Below, one piece after another: positions 33,144 to 42,758 of a stretch of DNA of 64,000 nt. This DNA is from FEN-1350 sp964386005. Its GTDB lineage: Bacteria; Planctomycetota; Phycisphaerae; Sedimentisphaerales; Anaerohalosphaeraceae. A program made the position numbers and the translations under genes. How positions within the stretch are numbered: position 1 is the stretch's first letter; every line of letters starts with the position of its first letter. The notes beneath the pieces were generated by a model. That model did not search any database. It was not told where the DNA came from and saw only the letters and a list, made by a program, of their open reading frames with translations. The stretch is taken from the NCBI GenBank assembly GCA_964386005.1, contig CAYLSB010000006.1, positions 1-64,000 on the forward strand, given 5' to 3'.

Positions 33144-35063
33144 TCATTGCCATGAAAGATCTGCCGTCTTTTCGGAAATTTTCGACTGCGCGATACGAAT
33201 CCATTCTTCGGTTGCGATCATGATGTTATCCTGACCCCCGCGAACACGGACACTGACGCAATCCGTCTGCGCTTCTTTGGGGCCGACCACCAGCATGTAG
33301 GGAATTTTATCGGCATGGGCACGGACAATTTTGGCCCCGATTTTATCGCTGGATGCATCTAGGGCACAACGAAGTCCGGCTTTCTTCAGGCGAACCACGA
33401 TGGCTTCCGCATAGTCGTTGGTCTTCTCGCTGATCGGCATGATCCGCGCATGTTCCGGGGAAAGCCACAAAGGGAGGTTGCCGGCATAATGCTCCAGGAG
33501 AATCCCAAGAAATCGTTCCAGTGAACCGAGAATGGCACGATGAATCATCACGGGAGTTTTCTCGGTATTGTCCGGCGCCGTATAGACCAGCCCAAATCGT
33601 TCCGGCATCGAGAAATCCAATTGGATGGTCCCCAACTGCCAGCTTCGCTGGAGGCAATCTTCGATATGGAAATCGATCTTGGGGCCATAAAAAGCCCCGT
33701 CGCCTTCATTAATCTGGTAGGTCATTCCCTTATGTTTCAGAGCTCCGGCAAGTGCGTTGGTCGCGATTTCCCAAATCTCGTCCGAACCGATATGTTTGGC
33801 CGGCTTGGTCGAAAGTTCGATATGATAGTCCTTGAATCCAAAGGCGCCATAGAGTTCCTGGACCAGATTGATCACGCCGACGATCTCGGATTCGATCTGT
33901 TCGGGCATGCAAAAAATATGGGCGTCATCCTGCGTGAACTGACGTACGCGGACCAGGCCGTGCATCTGACCGCTGGCCTCGTAGCGATGGACCAGACCCA
34001 GCTCGGCAACCCGCATGGGGAACTCGCGATAGGAGTGTTTGTGAGTATTATAAACCAACAGCCCCCCGGGACAGTTCATGGGCTTGATGGCATACTGGAC
34101 TTCATCGACGGTGGTGAAGTACATGTTCTCTTTGTAATGATCCCAATGGCCGCTGCGGTGCCATAGCGATTCATTCAGGATAATGGGGGTTTTAATCTCC
34201 ATATACCCATACCGCTCATGGACCTTGCGCCACAAGTCGATGATCGCATTCCAGACAATCATCCCCTTGGGATGCAGAAAGGCAAAACCGGGTCCTTCTT
34301 CGTGAAAGCTGAACAGTTCAAGCTGCTTTCCAATCACCCGATGGTCGCGACGTTTGGCTTCTTCAATTCGATCCAGGTGCTCCTGTAACTCCTGTTGCGT
34401 GCGCCAGGTGGTACCATAGACGCGCTGGAGCATTTTTTCACGAGCATCCCCATGCCAATAGGCACCCGCCACAGACATGATTTTGAAATGGCCGACCTTC
34501 CCTGTACTGGGAACATGAGGCCCCCGGCACAGATCGGCGAATCCATCGCCATGCGAATAAAAACTAATGACATCCCCCTCGGCCCGTTGAATATTGTCTG
34601 TTTTATATCGATCTCCGGCGACTTTTCGGAGAGCTTCCTGGCGTCCCATTTCCATCCGCCGAATTGGATCGTCGGCTTTGACAATCGCCGCCATTTCCGC
34701 TTCGATTCGTCCAAAATCTTCCGGCCGAATCGGATCATCCAGGTCAATATCGTAATAAAAACCGTCGCGAACGGTGGGACCATAGACAAGCTTTGCGGCC
34801 GGCCATAACCGACAAATCGCCTCAGCCATGACATGGGCACAACTGTGCCGCATAATCTCCAGGGCTTCGGCATCCCTGGAAGTAAGAATCCGCAGATCGG
34901 CCTGTCCGACAACCGGCGTGGATACATCCACCATACGACCATTGAGGTTAGCCGCAATCGCGGCTTTGGCAAGTCCTGCCCCTATCTGTTGTGCAAACTC
35001 TTGTATCGAAGTCCCGTCCGGAGCTTCAAGCAGCTTTCCGTCAGGAAGCCGTACTATAGCCAT
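33144..35063 (-). CDS. thrS: threonine--tRNA ligase
   Basis: A class II aminoacyl-tRNA synthetase of 639 aa. An N-terminal TGS-like domain (residues 1-62) is followed by the editing domain with the HSCAHVMAEA motif. The catalytic core has zinc-ligand and motif blocks such as IKPMNCPGGLLVYN and RYEASGQMHGLVRVRQF. The C-terminal anticodon domain starts near residue 535. It leads the operon with infC 90 bp downstream. Confidence 0.96.
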   Translation of the reverse strand: MAIVRLPDGKLLEAPDGTSIQEFAQQIGAGLAKAAIAANLNGRMVDVSTPVVGQADLRILTSRDAEALEIMRHSCAHVMAEAICRLWPAAKLVYGPTVRDGFYYDIDLDDPIRPEDFGRIEAEMAAIVKADDPIRRMEMGRQEALRKVAGDRYKTDNIQRAEGDVISFYSHGDGFADLCRGPHVPSTGKVGHFKIMSVAGAYWHGDAREKMLQRVYGTTWRTQQELQEHLDRIEEAKRRDHRVIGKQLELFSFHEEGPGFAFLHPKGMIVWNAIIDLWRKVHERYGYMEIKTPIILNESLWHRSGHWDHYKENMYFTTVDEVQYAIKPMNCPGGLLVYNTHKHSYREFPMRVAELGLVHRYEASGQMHGLVRVRQFTQDDAHIFCMPEQIESEIVGVINLVQELYGAFGFKDYHIELSTKPAKHIGSDEIWEIATNALAGALKHKGMTYQINEGDGAFYGPKIDFHIEDCLQRSWQLGTIQLDFSMPERFGLVYTAPDNTEKTPVMIHRAILGSLERFLGILLEHYAGNLPLWLSPEHARIMPISEKTNDYAEAIVVRLKKAGLRCALDASSDKIGAKIVRAHADKIPYMLVVGPKEAQTDCVSVRVRGGQDNIMIATEEWIRIAQSKISEKTADLSWQ

Positions 35064-35135
35064 CTATGATTCCAGTACCCTTAAACAAGGTTCTCTCAAC
35101 CTATCCCATCTCTATTTTCGTCATTTCCGCCTATT

Positions 35136-35163
35136 ACTATAAATGGACTGGCACGAAAGTCAA
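35136..35163 (-). promoter_or_regulatory. promoter for thrS-infC operon
   Basis: Minus-strand TTGACT (35158-35163) and TATAGT (35136-35141) are 16 bp apart, giving a leader of about 65 nt before the thrS ATG. The -35 overlaps the stop of the upstream phosphatase gene. Confidence 0.55.
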
Positions 35164-35804
35164 GCAACAAAAGCCAGTAATTCATGTGGATGGTCAATAA
35201 TATCCTCTGCTCCCGCCGCAAAAAGCCCTTCGCGGCCTCGAAAACCCCATCCAGCCCCGATAAAACGAACTCCTGCCTTGCAGGCCGTTTCTATGTCCAC
35301 CTCGCTATCCCCCACAAACAGTGTTTCGGCCGGCGTAGAATTCATTTCATTAATGACCCGATGAGTCCCGGAAGGATCGGGTTTAACGGGTGTAATCTCA
35401 TCCACCCCCACGACAATCGGAAACATCGAACCAAAGAAATGGCGGACGATCCTCTCCGCTTCACAACTGTTTTTATTGGTTGTAATACCCATACCAATAG
35501 CGTGTTCACTCAGGATTCGAATTGTATCCGGAATTCCATCATAAATTCTGCTATAGGTATATAGATTACGCTGGTATTCCTCCCGCATCAGCATTACCGT
35601 CCGGTCCAGAAGATGCCGGTAATTATCCCCCAGGGCCCGCAAAGCGAAGGTTTGAACACCGTTTCCTATCATTTGCCTGCACTCCTCAACCGTTCGCGAA
35701 GGTCTGCCCACTTGATTCAATGCCGTATTCATGGCATGGCTCAAATCCTCCAGAGTATCGATCAAGGTACCGTCAAGATCAAAGATAACCGCTCGATATT
35801 TCAA
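35160..35804 (-). CDS. HAD-family phosphatase, phosphoglycolate phosphatase-like
   Basis: A 214-aa cytoplasmic hydrolase. Motif I is FDLDGTLIDT near residue 7, and the small alpha-helical cap (RMIGNGVQTFALRALG) fits the phosphoglycolate phosphatase group. Motif II is around TTNKN, and motif IV is FVGDSEVDIETA. The start is the TTG at 35804, with AGGAG 7 nt upstream; a GTG at 35840 extends it by 12 residues without a ribosome-binding site. Phosphoglycolate removal is likely but other small sugar phosphates are possible. Confidence 0.82.
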   Translation of the reverse strand: MKYRAVIFDLDGTLIDTLEDLSHAMNTALNQVGRPSRTVEECRQMIGNGVQTFALRALGDNYRHLLDRTVMLMREEYQRNLYTYSRIYDGIPDTIRILSEHAIGMGITTNKNSCEAERIVRHFFGSMFPIVVGVDEITPVKPDPSGTHRVINEMNSTPAETLFVGDSEVDIETACKAGVRFIGAGWGFRGREGLFAAGAEDIIDHPHELLAFVA

Positions 35805-35894
35805 TCGTATCTCCTTGTAAATACATACTTTATGCTCCACAAAACCGAACCGACCTTTCCGATCACAAAATTACATCGCTACATTTGTTTTTGC

Positions 35895-35923
35895 TTGTAC
35901 TATTCCACCTTTTGTATTATAAT
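35895..35923 (+). promoter_or_regulatory. promoter of the FHA-domain gene
   Basis: TTGTAC (35895-35900) and a perfect TATAAT (35918-35923) are 17 bp apart. A ribosome-binding GGAG then precedes the ATG at 35968. Confidence 0.5.
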
Positions 35924-35967
35924 GTAAGATGAAATAAAATAAACCGAGGAGTCAGAGGAGCAATTTT

Positions 35968-36453
35968 ATGCAGGTAAATCTGGTCCTTCTGAAGAAGAAC
36001 GGTTCTACCAAGACCTTTACTTTGTCCAACACGGTTACCGTCATTGGACGCCAGCAGGAATGTGACCTGTGTATCCCCCTGATGAATGTCTCGCGACGAC
36101 ATTGCCAACTGAATCAGGATGGCGATCGTTTAACCATTCGGGATATGGGTTCCCGAAACGGGCTATTCGTCAATGATCAGCGTGTGGAAGAGGCCGAGAT
36201 TACGGCCGGCGATAGGGTTAGGATCGGCCCGCTTTTGTTTGTCGTCCAAGTCAACGGCCAACCGACCACCGAATCTCTGATTCCGGCACCCACCGAACCG
36301 ATTGCCGCTTCGGAGGTCAAAACCAAAAAGTTAGCCAAAGAATTCGCTGAAGGAAACGATCTTGCCGACCTTGACGATCTGATCAATGCCGAACAAGGCA
36401 ACACGACTCTGGACGCCCTCTCCGATCTGGCCGATGAAAAGGCGCAACCATAA
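35968..36453 (+). CDS. FHA-domain protein
   Basis: This 161-aa cytoplasmic protein has a forkhead-associated domain at about residues 20-92, which binds phosphothreonine. The signature VIGRQQECDLCIPLMNVSRRH is given shortened; GR, SRRH and the later GSRNGLFVN are the conserved contacts. The last 60 residues are acidic and likely flexible, with no catalytic motif. It is monocistronic, between its own promoter and a hairpin over its stop codon. A partner Ser/Thr kinase is not in the window. Confidence 0.9.
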   Translation: MQVNLVLLKKNGSTKTFTLSNTVTVIGRQQECDLCIPLMNVSRRHCQLNQDGDRLTIRDMGSRNGLFVNDQRVEEAEITAGDRVRIGPLLFVVQVNGQPTTESLIPAPTEPIAASEVKTKKLAKEFAEGNDLADLDDLINAEQGNTTLDALSDLADEKAQP

Positions 36454-36477
36454 TACGAAATCGGGGGGTTGCGCCTT
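36439..36477 (+). terminator. hairpin at the end of the FHA gene
   Basis: AAGGCGCAACC (36439-36449) and GGTTGCGCCTT (36467-36477) pair perfectly over 11 bp with a 17-nt loop; the stop codon lies in the loop. A moderately T-rich stretch follows. A factor-independent terminator or mRNA-stabilising stem is likely. Confidence 0.6.
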
Positions 36478-36548
36478 CGGTTGATTCTATTTTGGATATA
36501 TTTATTTTATTCTATCCACACTTGATACATTTCAATCCTTTTCCCGCC

Positions 36549-36576
36549 TTGCAGGAAGAGAACAAACGGTTATACT
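36549..36576 (+). promoter_or_regulatory. possible promoter for rlmN (leaderless)
   Basis: TTGCAG (36549-36554) and TATACT (36571-36576) with 16 bp between. The expected transcription start, about 7 nt after the -10, falls on or next to the ATG at 36584. Confidence 0.4.
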
Positions 36577-36583
36577 CGACAAC

Positions 36584-37678
36584 ATGGAAACACAACCGAT
36601 ACGTAGGAATCCGATAGAAAACGACGGTGCACCCAACTGTGAAAGGCCCGTGGACCTCAAAGATCTAAGTAGGGAGGAACTTTCCTCGATCGTATCCCGG
36701 TTCAGGCAAAAACCATTTATGGCAGGATACATCTTTCGATTCATCCACCGTCGAGGCGTCAATGAAATCGATCAAATTACCCCCCTGCCGAAAGCATTTC
36801 GCCAGCGGCTTACCAATACGGGGTGTTTCATCTCACAATTAACTCTAGTCGAAACCTTCGTCGATCCCGACGGAACCGTCAAGTATCTCTTTCAGACGCC
36901 CGAGGGTTACCGAATCGAATCGGTCCTCCTGGTGGATCAGACGGATCGCAGGACCCTGTGTATCTCCACGCAGGCGGGATGCCGGATGAGATGCAGTTTC
37001 TGTGCGACGGGCAAATTGAAATTCCAGCGCGATTTGACGGCCGCCGAGATCGTCGATCAGTTTTACATCGCCGAAAAAACTTCTGGAACCATCCGTAACG
37101 TCGTTTACATGGGCATGGGAGAACCATTCGACAACTACAATTCAACCTTGCGTTCGATTTGTATTCTTCATCATTCGGAGGGAAGGAATCTCGGCCAGAG
37201 ACATATCACCGTATCGACCTGCGGAATCCCCGATGGGATTGTGCGATTTGCCGGAGAGGGATTGCAGGTCCGCCTGGCTATCTCGCTGCACGCACCAACC
37301 GATACGATCCGCCAACGGATCATGTCGGTCGCAAAAACGTGGACCATCCATGAGATTCTTGGGACCGTGAAGGAATACAATCGAAAAACCAGTCGCCGTG
37401 TGACCTTTGAATATTGCCTGATCGCGGGCCTCAATGATTCCGACGACTGCGCCGATAAACTCATTGACCTGATCCGGGATATCGATTCGGCCGTCAACCT
37501 CATCGAGTACAATCCGCATCCCGGCTGCGACCTGCAGGCCAGCGACCGAAAACAAATCGAACGATTTCAGGGATTGCTTTCAAAAGCGGGTATTGAAACT
37601 GTCATCCGCTACAAACGCGGACAATCCATCCGTGCCGCCTGCGGTCAACTTGGCGGCGACTGGCTGTCGCCGACATGA
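36584..37678 (+). CDS. rlmN: 23S rRNA (adenine-C2)-methyltransferase, radical SAM
   Basis: RlmN methylates C2 of A2503 in 23S rRNA and A37 of some tRNAs. The protein has 364 aa. The radical SAM cluster is CRMRCSFC near residue 130, preceded by CISTQAG. GEPFDNY is conserved. The methyl-carrying cysteine sits in RAACGQLGGDW near the C-terminus. No ribosome-binding site precedes the ATG, which fits a leaderless transcript. It converges on the GH99-like gene. Confidence 0.95.
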   Translation: METQPIRRNPIENDGAPNCERPVDLKDLSREELSSIVSRFRQKPFMAGYIFRFIHRRGVNEIDQITPLPKAFRQRLTNTGCFISQLTLVETFVDPDGTVKYLFQTPEGYRIESVLLVDQTDRRTLCISTQAGCRMRCSFCATGKLKFQRDLTAAEIVDQFYIAEKTSGTIRNVVYMGMGEPFDNYNSTLRSICILHHSEGRNLGQRHITVSTCGIPDGIVRFAGEGLQVRLAISLHAPTDTIRQRIMSVAKTWTIHEILGTVKEYNRKTSRRVTFEYCLIAGLNDSDDCADKLIDLIRDIDSAVNLIEYNPHPGCDLQASDRKQIERFQGLLSKAGIETVIRYKRGQSIRAACGQLGGDWLSPT

Positions 37679-37705
37679 TCTCTCGCCATAAGCGATCCAT
37701 ATACA

Positions 37706-39544
37706 TTATTTCCGATCGGAAGGAGCCGGAGGAATGTATCGGTAATTGAATCGCCCATCCGGGGCGCTGTCGCCGCTGATATTGAATTCTGTGATTTCGC
37801 TATTCTGCTGGATGTTGTCAGCCCAATGGAATTCGATTCCGGTTTTGAGATCGGAACCCAGTACCTTTCGGGGGATTTTCAGTTCCATCCTTTCACCGGA
37901 CGCCGCGTACGAAATCCGGCAGATATTCGTCCAATCCGATCCCTTTGAATATTTCCTGAGAGTAGTGGTTTGTGAATCGACGACTTCCGAATTGATCTGA
38001 TAGTCGTACCCATGCCATCCGGTTCTCGGATCGGCATCGGTATCCAGAAACAACAGCATCCAGCTTTTGTCCGCGGACGAAGTCAACGGCTCGCGCGTCT
38101 GGACGAAGGCATATAAATACACATTGTCTATCGCCATTTTACATAGAATAATATCATTTCGCCCGGTCGAGTCCTTGTAGATTGTGTTCCCATATCCCTT
38201 ATGATCCCGGTGCATTGTATCGCCGATTGTGTCTCGATATTCCGGCCGGATGTTGTCCCAGTCGTCAAACCGCCCGTCGATCTGAATCGGCGAGGCGGAC
38301 GAGGTCGGCGACGGCCGCATCCCCTTGAATCGCCGGATATAGCCGACCATCTGGTAAAAATAATTATCCGTATGCCCCCCTTTCATCGGCTCGATGTCGC
38401 GGCTGTACTCCTGGTTATACTCGTCCACAAACAGGGCATCCGGATAGTAGCTGTCCTTGCCGGTGTATTTGTACCATGAGGAAAATCGTCCCGCCACCCA
38501 TTCGTTCCAGCCCGTAATAAAAATAAATTCCGGATCCAATCGAAGCGCACGCTCCCATTGCTCGGCAAAGTTATATCCATAATTCACGGCCGCGGGATCA
38601 GTATCTTTCGATCCTTTGTGCCAACTCCTCCCCATCGCGCCGTCTCGATGGCTCATCGCGGACAGTTCCGTTCCGACGGCGTTCTGAGCTACCCCCACAG
38701 TAACCTGCTCGGTCTTGTTGGTCTCGTCGTAAAAGGCATGCTGAGGAAAAACCTCCAACCAGCCCCATTGCGAAGGGCCGCTTGGGCCGGTGAAATAGGA
38801 TGGGATCGGTTTTCGAAACGTGAAAAACTCCCGAATTTTTGGATCCCGTATCTGGGCCGGGTCGGCCATGATCAGCGGTTTGCCTTTCCACCGGAACCAC
38901 AGTTCCGGATAGAGACCTTTGGAGTACAAATCTTCGAAAACCGCTGTAACAACGACGGTCGGATCGCCAAACGGCGCCAGAAACGCTATCTGCGGCGTCT
39001 GGTTTCTATCCTTGCGAATTGCACGATATTCCTCGCACAGAGCCATATAGGATTCTTTGAAGGTAAAAGGCGGATTGGTGGTATCGAAGATGACAACATC
39101 AACCCCGGCGTTGGACAACTGAGCGGCGTGTTTGCGAATCACATAGCGATCGGTGGAAATATAATATCCCAGTTCCGGCTGGCCCCAGTGGTGGGCGGCG
39201 GATATCGGCCCCCATGCCGGATTGGACGGATTGGCCGCAAGAATTGCCGAATTGTCGAACGGGCCCTGCCCGGCATTATGCGTGTGCCACGTCCAGTAAA
39301 AGATGCCGACATACTTTCCCTCCCGAACCGGACCACACTCTTCGTATCCCGGCAGACGGCGTCCCATGGCATCGGTTGCCGTCCAGGAATCGCAGAATAA
39401 ATCCCATGCAGAGATATTCGTCTTTCCCTCGGACGATTCTGTCGTCTCCGAACACAGAGCCCATTCCGACAACAATACGATTCCGAAGATAAAACAGAAT
39501 CGCAGAAAGGATATTTTCAACCATTGTTCGACAGTGATCATCAT
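37706..39544 (-). CDS. exported GH99-like/GH71-like protein with CBM9-type C-terminal domain
   Basis: A 612-aa secreted protein; the signal peptide covers roughly residues 1-32. The central barrel is like that of GH99/GH71 and related families: YVGIFYWTWHTHNAG near residue 76, GVDVVIFDTTNPPF and FIFITGWNEWVAGRF, where GWNEW is the typical active-site end. The C-terminal 190 residues begin PIQIDGRFDDWDNI and contain WMLLFLDTDADPRTGWHG, a CBM9/DOMON-like beta-sandwich. Substrate is unknown; alpha-mannan-type glycans are the known targets of GH99. Start ATG 39544 has GGAG upstream. Confidence 0.68.
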   Translation of the reverse strand: MMITVEQWLKISFLRFCFIFGIVLLSEWALCSETTESSEGKTNISAWDLFCDSWTATDAMGRRLPGYEECGPVREGKYVGIFYWTWHTHNAGQGPFDNSAILAANPSNPAWGPISAAHHWGQPELGYYISTDRYVIRKHAAQLSNAGVDVVIFDTTNPPFTFKESYMALCEEYRAIRKDRNQTPQIAFLAPFGDPTVVVTAVFEDLYSKGLYPELWFRWKGKPLIMADPAQIRDPKIREFFTFRKPIPSYFTGPSGPSQWGWLEVFPQHAFYDETNKTEQVTVGVAQNAVGTELSAMSHRDGAMGRSWHKGSKDTDPAAVNYGYNFAEQWERALRLDPEFIFITGWNEWVAGRFSSWYKYTGKDSYYPDALFVDEYNQEYSRDIEPMKGGHTDNYFYQMVGYIRRFKGMRPSPTSSASPIQIDGRFDDWDNIRPEYRDTIGDTMHRDHKGYGNTIYKDSTGRNDIILCKMAIDNVYLYAFVQTREPLTSSADKSWMLLFLDTDADPRTGWHGYDYQINSEVVDSQTTTLRKYSKGSDWTNICRISYAASGERMELKIPRKVLGSDLKTGIEFHWADNIQQNSEITEFNISGDSAPDGRFNYRYIPPAPSDRK

Positions 39545-39653
39545 GAATTAACTCCTGATTTCGTATCATTAGAATTCAATACATTGGGTCCATGAATTGT
39601 ACTCGATGTACCGCCTTGATGAAAGTATCCGGTCGGGAGGACTCAATTCCCCA

Positions 39654-39681
39654 TTGGAATCGTCGCAATTATGATTATAAT
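39654..39681 (+). promoter_or_regulatory. promoter of the S9 peptidase gene
   Basis: TTGGAA (39654-39659) and a perfect TATAAT (39676-39681) are 16 bp apart; the leader to the ATG at 39747 is about 60 nt. Confidence 0.45.
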
Positions 39682-39746
39682 AAGGTACATTCTTTTTATT
39701 GTTTGAGATATAGGATTTCGAAGGTGAACACAAAAGGATTCGTCAA

Positions 39747-41795
39747 ATGAAACCACTGGAACGATGGGTACTGATAGGTTGCTTGGCGTTTGTCGGATTG
39801 ACATTTGCTCAATCCCATCCTTTCACTGCACAGGATTTGGTGGCCGTTGAACGGCTGGCCAATCCGCAAATCTCGCCCGATGGCCGGTGGATCGCGTTCG
39901 TGGCGACCAAAGCGGATCTGGAGTCCAATCGATTTCGATCGGACCTGATGCTGGTTAGCTCGAATGGGGAGGGACCTCGACGTCTGACAACCCATCCGGA
40001 AAATGACAGTAATCCTCGCTGGCTTCCCGACAGCCGCCAGATCGTTTTCCTGTCGTCGCGCACGGGCACATCGCAGGTCTGGAAGATCCGGATCGACGGT
40101 GGAGAGGCCGAGGCGGTTACGAATCTTCCATTCGACGCAGCGTATCTTCTCGTCTCGCCGGATGGCAAACACATCGCCTTCAGCGCGGATGTTTTTCCGG
40201 ATTGTACGACACTTGAAGAAACAAAAATCCGACTCGACGACGTTGCCAAGCGCCAATCCTCCGGCCGGACCTATGATCGGCTGTTTGTGCGACACTGGGA
40301 CGCATGGAATGACGGGCGGCGCTCGCATTTGTTCGTCATGCCGATGGCCGGAGGAAAACCGATCGATGTCATGGCGGGAATGGATGCCGACTGGCCGGCC
40401 AAACCCTTCGGGGGTGCGGATCAGGCGACATTTACATCGGATGGCCGATACATTATTTTCAGTACACGGAATGTCGGAATCTCGGAGGCATGGTCAACGG
40501 ATTTTAATCTGTACGTCGCACCGATCGACGGCTCGACCGCGCCGCGATGTCTGACCGAATCCAATCCGGCTATGGATGCCACCCCGACGTTTTCGCCGGA
40601 TGGAAAAACACTCGCCTATCTGGCCATGTCCCGGGCCGGTTATGAGGCCGATCGATTTCGAATTCTCGTCCGTGATTGGCCCGATGGCAAAGACCGTGTA
40701 ATCGCCGAGGATTGGGATCGCAGTCCTTCGAGCATTTTCTGGAGCGACGACGGCAAGGAAATCTTCGCCCTTGCTGAAGATACCGGGCGACAGCTTCTGT
40801 TCGCGATCGACCCCACGTCTTCGAAGGTTCGACCCCTGGTAACCGACGGGCGGGTCCATGAAGCCGTTTCGTCGATGGATTCGATTGCGTATTCCTGCAG
40901 TACGCTTCAATCTCCAGCCGAACTCTTTTGTGTCCGAACCAACGGTTCCGGAATTCGGAAACTAACCCGGATCAATCAGCCGCTGCTGGATTCGGTCAGG
41001 ATGGGTCAGCCGGAACAGTTCAGTTTCTCCGGCTGGAATAATGAGACCGTTTATGCATGGATCATCAAACCTGTTAATTTCGATCCACAGAAACGATATC
41101 CTGTTTCGTTCTGGATTCACGGCGGACCGCAGGGTTCATTTGGTAACTCGTTCCACTATCGCTGGAATCCGCAGATTCATGCCGGCGCCGGATACGCCGT
41201 GATCATGGTCGATTTCCACGGTTCGACGGGATACGGCCAGGCCTTCTGCGATTCCATCCGCGGTGATTGGGGCGGAAAACCTCTTGAAGATCTCAAGAAA
41301 GGTCTGGCCGCTGCCGCTCAACGGTATCCCTGGATGGATATCGATCATGCCGCCGCGCTGGGCGGATCGTACGGCGGCTACATGGTCAATTGGATCGCGG
41401 GCAATTGGCCCGAAGGATTCAAGTGTCTCGTCTCGCATGCCGGCGGTCTCGATGAACGGTATGGGTATTTCGACACCGAAGAGCTATGGTTCCCCGAATG
41501 GGATCATCTGGGTACACCGTGGCAGAATCCGCAATCCTATGAGAAGCATAATCCTATCAATTATGTACAGAACTGGCGAACTCCCATGTTGGTCATCCAC
41601 GGTAACAGGGATTACCGTGTTCCCGATACACAGGGTTTGTCCACCTTCACGGCCCTTCAGCGACGGGGTGTACCCAGCAGACTGCTTTACTTCCCGGATG
41701 AAGGCCACTGGATCACCAAGCCGCACAACATGATTCAGTGGCAACAAACGGTATTGGATTGGCTCGACAAATGGCTGGTTCAACCAACTCAATAA
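39747..41795 (+). CDS. exported S9 family peptidase (prolyl oligopeptidase/dipeptidyl aminopeptidase-like)
   Basis: A 682-aa serine peptidase with an N-terminal signal peptide (VLIGCLAFVGLTFAQ). Residues 30-400 form a WD40/TolB-like propeller, with repeated ISPDGRWIAF-type blades. The C-terminal alpha/beta hydrolase has the nucleophile in GGSYGGYMV near residue 540. The other catalytic residues fit Asp in GNRDYRVPD and His in DEGHWITKP. It likely trims proline-containing peptides outside the cytoplasm. ATG with AAAGGA 8 nt upstream. Confidence 0.92.
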   Translation: MKPLERWVLIGCLAFVGLTFAQSHPFTAQDLVAVERLANPQISPDGRWIAFVATKADLESNRFRSDLMLVSSNGEGPRRLTTHPENDSNPRWLPDSRQIVFLSSRTGTSQVWKIRIDGGEAEAVTNLPFDAAYLLVSPDGKHIAFSADVFPDCTTLEETKIRLDDVAKRQSSGRTYDRLFVRHWDAWNDGRRSHLFVMPMAGGKPIDVMAGMDADWPAKPFGGADQATFTSDGRYIIFSTRNVGISEAWSTDFNLYVAPIDGSTAPRCLTESNPAMDATPTFSPDGKTLAYLAMSRAGYEADRFRILVRDWPDGKDRVIAEDWDRSPSSIFWSDDGKEIFALAEDTGRQLLFAIDPTSSKVRPLVTDGRVHEAVSSMDSIAYSCSTLQSPAELFCVRTNGSGIRKLTRINQPLLDSVRMGQPEQFSFSGWNNETVYAWIIKPVNFDPQKRYPVSFWIHGGPQGSFGNSFHYRWNPQIHAGAGYAVIMVDFHGSTGYGQAFCDSIRGDWGGKPLEDLKKGLAAAAQRYPWMDIDHAAALGGSYGGYMVNWIAGNWPEGFKCLVSHAGGLDERYGYFDTEELWFPEWDHLGTPWQNPQSYEKHNPINYVQNWRTPMLVIHGNRDYRVPDTQGLSTFTALQRRGVPSRLLYFPDEGHWITKPHNMIQWQQTVLDWLDKWLVQPTQ

Positions 41796-41922
41796 GGCAA
41801 ACCCTGTAGAACGATTTACGCTGTCCTTATTAACCTGTGCTTCGGAAACCGACCCCATATCATGCCCAATGACACCCTACAGCGGTCATTCCATGGAAAA
41901 AGCGATTCAAGGAAGGCAAGGG

Positions 41923-42393
41923 TCAACTTGACGACGATCTCCGTGCCTGATGACGTTGCTGGGCTTCCGCGAAACGAATTTTCTCATGTTCCGTCTGTGG
42001 AACGATGGGGGCAACGGGAATGGGATGCTGATTCTCATCGATGGCCACAAAGGTCAAATGTGCTGTCGTAGCCAGTCCAAGGATTCGTTTCTGTGGATTT
42101 TCGTGCATCACTTGCACCTCCACCTCCATCGACGTCCGGCCGACATAGACTACCATGGCCCGCAGATGAACATGTTCACCGATCCGGATCGGCTCGATAA
42201 ACGACATCGACTCAATCGAAGCCGTCACCACCTGGCTTCCGCAGTGCCGCTGTGCAGCCATGGATGCCACCATATCGATCCACGCCATGATCACGCCACC
42301 GAACGCCGTCCCGTAGGGATTGGCCTGATCGGGCATCAGCAGGTAACGACTCTCGACCATACTCTGAGACGGCGTTTTATTCTGAGAATCCAT
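41923..42393 (-). CDS. acyl-CoA thioesterase, hotdog fold
   Basis: A 156-aa cytoplasmic thioesterase of the YciA/BFIT-like group. MPDQANPYGTAFGGVIMAWID is the hotdog active region (given shortened). The Asn and the GG before the central helix are conserved, and IRIGEHVHLRAMVVYVGRTSMEVE follows as the beta sheet (also shortened). It would hydrolyse acyl-CoA to control lipid or CoA pools. A GGGAGGA stands ahead of the ATG. It converges on the S9 peptidase and lies downstream of rpmA, beyond the rpmA terminator. Confidence 0.88.
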   Translation of the reverse strand: MDSQNKTPSQSMVESRYLLMPDQANPYGTAFGGVIMAWIDMVASMAAQRHCGSQVVTASIESMSFIEPIRIGEHVHLRAMVVYVGRTSMEVEVQVMHENPQKRILGLATTAHLTFVAIDENQHPIPVAPIVPQTEHEKIRFAEAQQRHQARRSSSS

Positions 42394-42424
42394 CCGTGAA
42401 ATCCTCCCGCATTACTGAGTGAAA

Positions 42425-42449
42425 CAAAAAAGGCGGCCATGGCCGCCTT
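42425..42449 (-). terminator. factor-independent terminator of rpmA
   Basis: A perfect 20-bp palindrome at 42430-42449 (AAGGCGGCC and its complement) is followed on the minus strand by a run of T residues. It lies 20 bp after the rpmA stop. Confidence 0.8.
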
Positions 42450-42468
42450 CATGCCAAAAGTCATTCCA

Positions 42469-42708
42469 TCAGTTGGCTATGACATCGACCTTACGTCCGC
42501 GAAACTTGACGATGCCGTCGGTCTTGGCAAACAGAGTAAAGTCACGCCCCATCCCGACATTAAAACCGGGTTTGAACGGAGTACCTTTTTGCCGAACGAT
42601 AATCGCCCCGGCCGCAACAGATTGACCGCCGTACAGTTTAATGCCCCGATATTTCGGGTTGCTGTCACGACCGTTCCGCGTTGAACCTTGTCCTTTTTTA
42701 TGTGCCAT
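42469..42708 (-). CDS. rpmA: 50S ribosomal protein L27
   Basis: A 79-aa protein at the peptidyl-transferase centre. MAHKKGQGSTRNGRDSNPK begins directly with the mature flexible tail, so no N-terminal cleavage extension exists. The body has GGQSVAAGAIIVRQKGT and the GRDFTLFAK stretch. Promoter and terminator enclose it as a single-gene unit; rplU, its usual neighbour, is absent. Confidence 0.96.
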   Translation of the reverse strand: MAHKKGQGSTRNGRDSNPKYRGIKLYGGQSVAAGAIIVRQKGTPFKPGFNVGMGRDFTLFAKTDGIVKFRGRKVDVIAN

Positions 42709-42758
42709 AATAACCTCTCAACGTTATTTTCCTTCTCATATACTGAATTTAGCTCTGT

